40,253 nucleotides of DNA from Myxococcota bacterium (lineage in GTDB: Bacteria; Myxococcota; UBA727; JAHDBA01). Below the pieces are notes generated by a model. It was not told the DNA's origin. It made no database searches and saw only the letters and a list, made by a program, of their open reading frames with translations. The position numbers and the translations under genes were made by a program. The DNA lies in assembly GCA_020630615.1 (NCBI GenBank), contig JAHDBA010000024.1:1-40253 (forward strand). The letters are read 5' to 3'. This document shows, piece by piece, positions 34,264-40,253 of the stretch. The number at the start of each line of letters is the position of its first letter. The first letter of the stretch is position 1.

Positions 34264-37200
34264 ATGTCACAACAGCCGGCTTCCACTCAAACCCATAAAG
34301 ACTTTAAACGCCGTGCAAGGCGCTCAGCATGTTGGATTGTGCTCTTCTACCTCGCTTACGTCGCCTTCACAGTATTTTGTGGATATAACGCTTATCGAGC
34401 ATTTCGTGTGGTGCGTTCCGGCGGTAATAAAGTCGTGCTAGGTCTGTTTGTCCTGGTCGCGAACACCCTCATTCTATATGTGCTTGTCCGGGGGTTAATG
34501 CGAGTTAAGCGTGCGAAACCACCTGAGCATGCTTGGGAACTCACTGCCGATGAACAACCTCGTTTGGTGGCTTTGATCCACGAGGTTGCCGATAGTGTAG
34601 GCGCAAAAAGACCGAAACGCGTCTTTTTAACACCTGACGTGAATGCAGCGGTGACCTACGATATTGGCTTCAGAGAGGTGATCTTTCCAAAGTCTAAAAG
34701 CTTGATTCTCGGGATGGGTTTGCTCGAATACGTGACGGAAGATGAACTTAAAGCCGTGCTTGCACACGAATTTGGTCACTTTACTCAAAAAGAAATGAGA
34801 TTAGGACGCTGGGTCTATTTGGCCAGTCAATCTGTTGCCCAAGTGGTACAAGCCAGAACCTTGGCCGACTCCGCGCTTGGATTCATCTCTCGTGTAGACC
34901 TAAGGGTTGCGTGTATTGGTTGGATTCTTCGGATAATCGTCTGGTCAGCTCGCTCTGTGACGGACACACTTTTTCGACTTGTCGTACGTGCAAATCGTCG
35001 CTTAAGTCAAGAGATGGAGTTTCATGCCGATCGTGTTGCGGTATCGATTGTAGGCAGTGATTCCATCACGCACGGACTCAAACGATCCTATGACGCAGAT
35101 AGTGCGATGGGCCTTGCGATTCAAGAGGCAATGGTATGGAGTCAGGACAAAGAATTGGTAGGTAATTTATATTCTCTCAGCCGTGCGATTCGTCAAGCTC
35201 ACGACAGCCACTATGGAGTCGATCAGGACGCACTCAATATTCCCGATGTGCCGGTTGATGACGATGAAGCAGCAGCTCATCGTGTGTTCACGCCCGGACT
35301 TGCACAAACACCCAAAATGTGGGCAACGCACCCCGAGAACTATGCTCGCGAAGAGCGTGCGAAGAACCCTTACGTTCGCTCTGAGCTTTCAAACGTGCCC
35401 GCCCACAACCTTCTAGAAGCCCGTGTGGAACTTCAAGAGCACATGACGCGTGCCTTCTATCTTGACCATGCGGCGGGGTTAGATATACAAGTGGAAGCAA
35501 TTAGACATTCGTTTGAAAATAAATCCAGTATAATTGAGCCAGGTGTCGCCTATAAGATACTCAGCGCCGCTGAATATGAAAAGCGTTTGTCTGAGGGCAA
35601 ATATGCGAAGCATGTACATAGACGATATCGTGAGGTCTACGATTTCTTCTTACTTAGATTTGATCAAGAGCTCGCCTCGTTCACCGATGCACAGACAACG
35701 ACCCCAGCTGCCGACTACGATGACGAGCTCGCTGCAGATGTTCAGAAGTTGCGACAAATACATACGGACATCTTAGACCTTGATCGTGTGATGTACGGTG
35801 GTGCTGACTTCAGCGATGCACTTAGGTTGAAAGACAACGGTATCGACTCAAAAAAAGATGTTCCGGATGCACTCATCGCCCTGGAGGCAGAACGGGACTC
35901 GCTTCAGCAGATTCTATTAGCCAAGCTCAAAGCTATTCATGGCGCAAGCTACCGGAAAGCCAAAGCACAGAGCGATGCGCTTGCAGTGCGAGTTCAGAAT
36001 TTATTGCATACGGCTGCGACCTTCGAAACCTTGAGTGCTCGACTTAGCGATGATATCAATACGCTTGGCAATCTGTGGCAGTGGACAACTGCCGATGATG
36101 ATATCTCAAGATCAGAACTTAAAAAGCTCGTACGCCTGGTGAATTCGATACACGGGTCTGCTCTTGAGACAACCACCTGGGCGCGAGATGTTGTGCTTGA
36201 TCCGGAATTAGAGGCATTGCTTCGACGAGAATGGCTTAAGGACCCTAACGAAGAAGACCTCTTTGTGATGCTGGACTTTGGGTCATGTTCGAAAGAAGAC
36301 GTTGGCGCACATATTGACCTGATTCTAAATGAGGTACACCCGAATGTGCGGGACTTCTACGATGTGATTCGTGCCGCGGCTCTAGACATGTTGCTTGAGC
36401 TCGAAGAAGCAATTGATGCGGGCACTGCTTCAGTCCGCCCAGAACATCAAGCTGCCTCTACCTCATATCCAAGTGTGCCCTTGTTTCGTCGGGAAGACGA
36501 AAGGCCCAAATTACGCAAGCTTGCTTGGTGGGACCGCTTTCGTTTTGCTGACGGTGCAGGATGGTCCTTTGCGCGCGCAAGCGTGACGGTGTCGATTCTC
36601 GGTGCCTTGTTTGTTGGGGGTTCGTACCGAGGCGACATCACAGTACATCTTGTATACGACGGTGCGCTTCCTATAACCGTGGTAACCGAACGTGAGACCG
36701 TGCGCTTTGAACCTGATCCTGGGAGGTCCGAGCTTGTTGTACCCAGCGATATAGAAGTCTTTCAAGCACGGCTTGACCTTGTTGTACCCAGCGATGTAGA
36801 AGTCTTTCAAGCACGGGTTGAGCGTGATGATGGCGAAGACGAAACTTTCGATGAAGAACTGCCGACAGATGGTCTCACCTATATTGTGAACGCCTTCGGC
36901 CAGGCAAATATCTTTGAAGTGACTAATTACTATGGCGACGACGTTAAACCCGAAACTTTTGAACGCATGTCAGAACACTTTATTGCGAGTCCGCGTGATG
37001 CCTTTGAGGAGTTTCCGGATACGATCAGCACGCGTTCATCAAGCGGTTCGCGCACAATTATATTTGTTCTTGATGATTTCAGCTCAGGCCTGGCCGGCGA
37101 ATTTAAACGTAAAGTGTTTGAGACGAAACTGAAGCAAGCATTGACCTTAGACGAGCAACTACGTACGCATTGGCTTCTTGGAAATGCCCGTGCCTTTCTC

Positions 37201-37491
37201 TTTGCGCCCACCATGCTTGAGCTCCTTGAAGGCGAGGACAGGGCAGATGTGCTTGAAGAACTCGATGCCTTCTTGAAAGCAGACTTTGAAGCTGACAAAG
37301 ACAAACGCATACTCTCCGTTGAGTTGAGAGATGCGTCGTGTTCAGAGCCGATTTTTCAGAAGAGCCTGGAGGCATGCCAAAACCGAATCAAGAAAGCGAA
37401 AGCTACGAACTCGGATGGTTTAGTTGGAGGCAAACAAGAGTCGCCTAAGAAAACAAAGCAAACAACGAGTAGCAAGCGAAAGCTTAGGTAG
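34264..37491 (+). CDS. Very large M48-family membrane metalloprotease
   Basis: 1075 aa, GAGGAG just upstream. Two N-terminal membrane helices (about 22-48 and 57-80) precede the peptidase: KAVLAHEFGHFTQKE with zinc ligands His168 and His172 and catalytic Glu169, and the third ligand Glu252 in SQEMEFHADRVAV. M48 enzymes such as HtpX and Ste24 are about 300-420 residues. Here some 650 residues follow: a long helical region (about 400-740) and another membrane segment (about 780), then a beta-rich domain (GDITVHLVYDGALPITVV) with a 15-residue duplication, and a basic Lys-rich tail. Membrane-protein quality control is the likely role. Transposase remnants on both sides hint at gain or rearrangement. 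Confidence 0.85.
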   Translation: MSQQPASTQTHKDFKRRARRSACWIVLFYLAYVAFTVFCGYNAYRAFRVVRSGGNKVVLGLFVLVANTLILYVLVRGLMRVKRAKPPEHAWELTADEQPRLVALIHEVADSVGAKRPKRVFLTPDVNAAVTYDIGFREVIFPKSKSLILGMGLLEYVTEDELKAVLAHEFGHFTQKEMRLGRWVYLASQSVAQVVQARTLADSALGFISRVDLRVACIGWILRIIVWSARSVTDTLFRLVVRANRRLSQEMEFHADRVAVSIVGSDSITHGLKRSYDADSAMGLAIQEAMVWSQDKELVGNLYSLSRAIRQAHDSHYGVDQDALNIPDVPVDDDEAAAHRVFTPGLAQTPKMWATHPENYAREERAKNPYVRSELSNVPAHNLLEARVELQEHMTRAFYLDHAAGLDIQVEAIRHSFENKSSIIEPGVAYKILSAAEYEKRLSEGKYAKHVHRRYREVYDFFLLRFDQELASFTDAQTTTPAADYDDELAADVQKLRQIHTDILDLDRVMYGGADFSDALRLKDNGIDSKKDVPDALIALEAERDSLQQILLAKLKAIHGASYRKAKAQSDALAVRVQNLLHTAATFETLSARLSDDINTLGNLWQWTTADDDISRSELKKLVRLVNSIHGSALETTTWARDVVLDPELEALLRREWLKDPNEEDLFVMLDFGSCSKEDVGAHIDLILNEVHPNVRDFYDVIRAAALDMLLELEEAIDAGTASVRPEHQAASTSYPSVPLFRREDERPKLRKLAWWDRFRFADGAGWSFARASVTVSILGALFVGGSYRGDITVHLVYDGALPITVVTERETVRFEPDPGRSELVVPSDIEVFQARLDLVVPSDVEVFQARVERDDGEDETFDEELPTDGLTYIVNAFGQANIFEVTNYYGDDVKPETFERMSEHFIASPRDAFEEFPDTISTRSSSGSRTIIFVLDDFSSGLAGEFKRKVFETKLKQALTLDEQLRTHWLLGNARAFLFAPTMLELLEGEDRADVLEELDAFLKADFEADKDKRILSVELRDASCSEPIFQKSLEACQNRIKKAKATNSDGLVGGKQESPKKTKQTTSSKRKLR
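36733..36822 (+). repeat. 45-bp in-frame tandem duplication in the M48 gene
   Basis: Units 36733-36777 and 36778-36822 differ at only a few bases and encode LVVPSDIEVFQARLD and LVVPSDVEVFQARVE. The near identity at DNA level points to a recent duplication of 15 residues within a beta-rich domain. Confidence 0.9.
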
Positions 37492-37764
37492 CAGAGCAAG
37501 ATCAAAAGTATTGAGAACCGCAAGAAGAAAAGGCCTAAAGCCTCATCGGAATCAAACAAGGATGGTGTGTGTTAGTAATAGAGGCTTTCGATGACCAAGC
37601 AAACACGAGCTGACTCATCGGGGGAGTCTCAAGCCTCGGTTTGATTATCTGACCTTATTAGACTCCCTGTCGTCTGGAGCTCAATTACTCTCCGTCGGTG
37701 CGTCCCCCTCACTCCCCCAGACAGCCCTTACTTGGATGCACCCATCCGAGAGATCTCTGATTGT
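37492..37764. other. Gene-free stretch after the M48 gene
   Basis: 273 bp with no supported gene. AGGC...GCCT near 37533-37545 is a weak hairpin without a T-run. The region runs into the broken transposase remnant and probably contains more of its decayed body. Confidence 0.4.
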
Positions 37765-37946
37765 TTAAGATGAGCGTAACGCAGTCTCAAAAGCCACTCC
37801 CCCCTTCTCAGCAGCCCATGCGAGTGTGTATTGGATGATGTGTGATTGACATTATCGCTCGGCTTTAAAAAAAAGCGACGTTCCGACGTCCTTCGACTCA
37901 CCATATAGGTTTTACCCGCCTCAACACAGCGTGGAAGTGTAGCCAT
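37765..37946 (-). pseudogene. Frameshifted, truncated REP-associated/Y1-type transposase (copy B)
   Basis: From ATG 37944-37946, preceded by AAGGAGG, frame 1 reads MATLPRCVEAGKTYMVSRRT then SERRFFLKPSDNVN, the N-terminus of IS200-like/REP-associated tyrosine transposases. It then degenerates into TSSNTHSHG. A shifted frame continues correctly as SHIIQYTLAWAAEKGGV, ending at a stop (37765-37767). So one frameshift lies near codon 35, and the catalytic His-x-His and Tyr parts are missing. This is a dead element. Confidence 0.8.
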
Positions 37947-38050
37947 TAATCCTCCTTGTAAACACCTTCAATACCCATGCGAAGGTCAAAGGAGGAGATT
38001 GACTCAAGACTCCCAGATTCTTCAAAAGGTACGGGGCCCTCGGGGGGGGG
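37911..38050 (-). repeat. Copy B of the transposase upstream repeat
   Basis: About 130 bp matching 34008-34143 in the same orientation, about 3.9 kb away. It covers the first 12 codons and about 100 bp upstream of the transposase start, ending in a G-rich run (38041-38050) also present in copy A. Transposition-related end structure or a leader RNA could be conserved here. Confidence 0.75.
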
Positions 38051-38117
38051 CCTTCGGGAGGGTTGAAAGAGTTGAAAGATGAAACGTTGAAAGCCTTCGG
38101 GAGCGTTGAAAGTTGAA
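38051..38117. repeat. GTTGAAAG/CCTTCGGGAG short-repeat cluster
   Basis: GTTGAAAG occurs at 38062-38069, 38071-38078, 38086-38093 and 38105-38112; CCTTCGGGAG occurs at 38051-38060 and 38094-38103. The cluster adjoins the transposase repeat. It may be REP-like sequence mobilised by the transposase, or a simple local expansion. Confidence 0.6.
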
Positions 38118-38127
38118 ACAAATCCCC

Positions 38128-38154
38128 AAAAAAAGAACCCGCAAAGCGAGTTCT
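38128..38154 (-). terminator. Intrinsic terminator for the minus-strand lipoprotein gene
   Basis: On the minus strand AGAACTCGC pairs with GCGGGTTCT across a TTT loop with one mismatch, followed by a run of T (38128-38134 as A on the plus strand). It lies 44 bp after the stop of the lipoprotein gene. Confidence 0.7.
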
Positions 38155-38197
38155 CCGAATAACGTTTACAGCTCAAGAGCAAAGAGCTTTCGGATAT

Positions 38198-39241
38198 CTA
38201 TTCACGAATCTTCAGCGCCACCCACGATAACGAAGGAAGGCCTTCGGGTAGGTCGATTAATCCATCTTCATTCAGACTCGCTTCACCAACCATCGCCCAC
38301 TTGCCTTGATCCATCAAAGTGTTGTCTGAAAGTGTCGTCTTCACGCCACCGTAAACATAAACCTCGACCACATCGCTCCCACCCGCATTGATTGTATTTG
38401 GAAAGTGAATCGGTATTGAGTCGCTAAGTACATCAATCTCAGGCGAGAACGCCCATAGCGTGTCGGGTGAGATGTCGTCATAGTAGAAGAGCCCGTTTTG
38501 CATCGCCGGAGAAACTTCTCGCGCGCTGAGTCCGCTATAGCCAAGACACTTGTCGAGAGCACCTGTAAGAAACTCGACATTAGCTGGTATAATATCAAGC
38601 CCCAGGCCTGAGTCAAAATCAACGCTGCGGCTGTCACCTTCATCGCAAAGTTTTGGGTGCAGGCTTGGCGCCTCACCTTCATTCAATGGTAAGTCTCCCA
38701 ACGCAACTTCAATATCATCGCTCTCTAACATTGAGTAGAAGGTAGATGCACCGGGGGTGTTCACATCATAGGCTCGAAGCTTTAGTCTGTCGTTGCATCG
38801 ACCTCCATTTCCATCAAGTGCGAGTGTCAAAGAGAATTCACCGGACGCGTCTGCAAGTTTTGGTATCAAACAAAGAATGTCTTCTTCGCTACGTACTGAG
38901 CACACTTGAATCACACCACCCGGAACCGGAGCGCCATCACGAACAATTCGACCGCTCAAGAGAACATTGAAATGTTTGTCTGAGCCACACGTGTCTGGGC
39001 GAACATCATCGCCGGGGTTGATAACGTCATCCGCAATCGCCAGACTCGAGCTCGGTGCACTCGCATCACACAATTCGGAGACAGAGGCGCTTTCAAAGCC
39101 TGGCTCGCTCAAACATGACCCGGCAGTCGGTTCAGTGACGCTTGTATCGCCGTCGTCGTTGCAGCCGAGAAATTCAACGCTCACAATACATACACCAAAG
39201 CAAAGAGCCAGACTCTGGCAGGACAATATCAATTTTTTCAT
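38198..39241 (-). CDS. Lipoprotein of unknown function
   Basis: 347 aa; GAGGGG lies 6 nt before the ATG. The signal sequence MKKLILSCQSLALCFGVCIV ends in a lipobox (VEFLGC, Cys27), followed by NDDGDTSVTEPT. Residues about 93-160 look like a small beta-sandwich (FNVLLSGRIVRDGAPVPGGV ... ASGEFSLTLAL), similar to carboxypeptidase-regulatory-like folds. The rest is not recognised. It is probably an outer-membrane or surface lipoprotein. No operon partner. Confidence 0.65.
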   Translation of the reverse strand: MKKLILSCQSLALCFGVCIVSVEFLGCNDDGDTSVTEPTAGSCLSEPGFESASVSELCDASAPSSSLAIADDVINPGDDVRPDTCGSDKHFNVLLSGRIVRDGAPVPGGVIQVCSVRSEEDILCLIPKLADASGEFSLTLALDGNGGRCNDRLKLRAYDVNTPGASTFYSMLESDDIEVALGDLPLNEGEAPSLHPKLCDEGDSRSVDFDSGLGLDIIPANVEFLTGALDKCLGYSGLSAREVSPAMQNGLFYYDDISPDTLWAFSPEIDVLSDSIPIHFPNTINAGGSDVVEVYVYGGVKTTLSDNTLMDQGKWAMVGEASLNEDGLIDLPEGLPSLSWVALKIRE

Positions 39242-39417
39242 ATGGAACCCCTCGGCAATATCCGTGTTGTTTAGTTCATTCTTTCTAATGTGTTAGCGTG
39301 CATCGCACAACTTGCAAGTCTGATGTACGAAGAGTGGCGGATTTTGTTATGCTATCGATGTGATGTAACATGAACTAATAGTGCTCCGTATGAGTTAGAG
39401 TACTTGCTTGTGGTTGT

Positions 39418-40113
39418 GTGATTCGGTGGAACTTGAGGTGTCGATTGTCGAGAGAAAGTGAAAAGTATTGCAATGGAGCACGCCTGTCGAAGCTTTTAGG
39501 TTTTGGGTACTGGGTGGCACTTGCACTATCGTGTGGTGTTCTCGTTCTTGGTGGATGCGGTGGTTTCGCAAGTGAGCGTCAGGCAATGCGAGAGGGTAAC
39601 GTGGCGTCTGAGAGCTCGAGTACGTCAAGCAATGAGGGGCGTGTTGAGTATCCCGAAGGGCCCTATGGTTCAACGGTCAATGCTGTTTTTGGAAATGTCA
39701 CGTTCACAACTGGGGATGGCGAAGAGTTCTCTTTGGCGGATGCCCGCGCCCTTGGTGGCTCGAAGATTATTCTTTCAACGGCTGCAGGCTGGTGCTCGGT
39801 ATGTCGTGAGGAGCAAGATCGCCTCGAGGCGATTGCAGAGTTGCGCGCGGACGTAACAGTGTTGGTTGCAATCTTTCAAGACACGTTTTATTCTCCAGCA
39901 TCTGAAAGTTATGTTGCCGACTGGAAGACTGGGACCAATCAGGAAATGACGCATGCCATCAAACTTGCGGACAGTGAGAATCGAATGAGCGCATTTTATG
40001 AGAGCAGTGTAGCCCCTTTAAATATGCTTTTAGATACAGAGACCATGGTGATTGAGTCGATGGCAACGGGCAGTGGTGGTCTTGTAAGCATTGAGCAAAT
40101 TCTGGGGTTGTGA
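39418..40113 (+). CDS. Thioredoxin-like lipoprotein
   Basis: 231 aa from GTG 39418; an in-frame TTG at 39445 with GAGG 6 nt upstream is an alternative. The hydrophobic segment WVALALSCGVLVLGGC is a signal with lipobox Cys47. After a Ser-rich linker, the thioredoxin/TlpA-like fold shows FTTGDGEEFSLADARALGGS, then STAAGWCSVCREEQDRLEAI with the redox pair C-S-V-C, and ends with a cis-Pro-like SVAPLNMLLD. It would act as a periplasmic thiol reductase or oxidase, possibly on Cys-rich secreted proteins or on cytochrome maturation (inference). Confidence 0.82.
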   Translation: MIRWNLRCRLSRESEKYCNGARLSKLLGFGYWVALALSCGVLVLGGCGGFASERQAMREGNVASESSSTSSNEGRVEYPEGPYGSTVNAVFGNVTFTTGDGEEFSLADARALGGSKIILSTAAGWCSVCREEQDRLEAIAELRADVTVLVAIFQDTFYSPASESYVADWKTGTNQEMTHAIKLADSENRMSAFYESSVAPLNMLLDTETMVIESMATGSGGLVSIEQILGL

Positions 40114-40170
40114 ATTGTGCGTAAAATACATTAGCGTGAGTTTATGGACAATTGGTTTGTGAGGTATGGA

Positions 40171-40253
40171 ATGAGCAAAGTCTTGAGTGTGTTTTTTTTG
40201 GTTCTGAGCGCTCTGACGTTAGGGCCTCCAAGCTTAAATGCTGAAGGTGCAAT
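40171..40253 (+). CDS. Secreted protein, 3' end outside window
   Basis: ATG 40171 with GAGG (40161-40164) 6 nt upstream; an in-frame ATG at 40144 lacks such a site. The visible 27 residues (MSKVLSVFFLVLSALTLG, PPSLNAEGA) are a complete signal peptide with cleavage after NA. It lies 57 bp after the thioredoxin-like gene on the same strand, probably in the same transcript. Function unknown. Confidence 0.6.
   Translation, partial: MSKVLSVFFLVLSALTLGPPSLNAEGA

Noticed and set aside
38062..38112. GTTGAAAG repeats as a CRISPR array
   Set aside because: Units are only 8 bp, unevenly spaced by 1-11 bp, with no spacers of normal size and no cas genes.
37946..38182. Minus-strand 78-residue frame across the repeat cluster
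   Set aside because: It is made of the repeat region and transposase leader, without start signals or family similarity.

Overview
The window looks like the chromosome of a Gram-negative, heterotrophic, deltaproteobacterial-type organism, most likely in or near Myxococcota/Bradymonadota. That placement is an inference. It rests on a protein of the MXAN_5187 C-terminal-domain type, a recognisable (though broken) MglA homologue, many Cys-rich secreted proteins and lipoproteins, and three proteins that end in a Cys motif, a hydrophobic helix and an Arg cluster, like the MYXO-CTERM class of sorting tags. Base composition looks close to balanced. I see no tRNA, rRNA, CRISPR array or intact mobile element.

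Left part (1-10.3 kb): two rRNA methyltransferases (a 5'-cut RlmB-type SpoU enzyme and RsmE) flank a small AT-rich island. The island holds a secreted SH3-like protein between two 58-bp direct repeats; the left repeat is the dead tail of a four-Cys gene whose intact copy lies next to rsmE. Next comes a plus-strand set: a zinc-ribbon/RDD-like membrane protein, a HEAT-like protein, a methyltransferase of the ETF-beta lysine methyltransferase (METTL20) type, and an overlapping 46-residue membrane peptide. A minus-strand set follows: HEAT protein, MXAN_5187-type protein and rhomboid protease.

Middle (10.4-24.4 kb): korA-korB (2-oxoacid:ferredoxin oxidoreductase), then a 965-residue protein with annexin-like repeats, which is the most unusual gene here. 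After it come a CCA-adding/poly(A)-polymerase-family enzyme, a lipoprotein cytochrome c divergent from another lipoprotein, glutamate 5-kinase, aspartokinase, and a large secreted protein of a zincin-like family whose HExxH-like motif reads QEITH.

Right part (24.4-40.25 kb): a Cys-repeat lipoprotein, two Cys-rich tagged secreted proteins, a PP2C phosphatase, and a pspA-lspA pair. A coupled cassette follows: an MglA-like protein that has lost its nucleotide-binding motifs, a soluble histidine kinase, and an outer-membrane-type protein with 22-residue repeats. Next is a 1075-residue M48 metalloprotease gene flanked by two remnants of the same REP-associated/Y1-type transposase gene, one with a visible frameshift. 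The window ends with a lipoprotein, a thioredoxin-like lipoprotein and the start of another secreted protein.

The best candidates for something undescribed are the annexin-like protein, the pseudo-MglA/histidine-kinase/repeat-protein cassette, and the group of Cys-rich, C-terminally tagged surface proteins.
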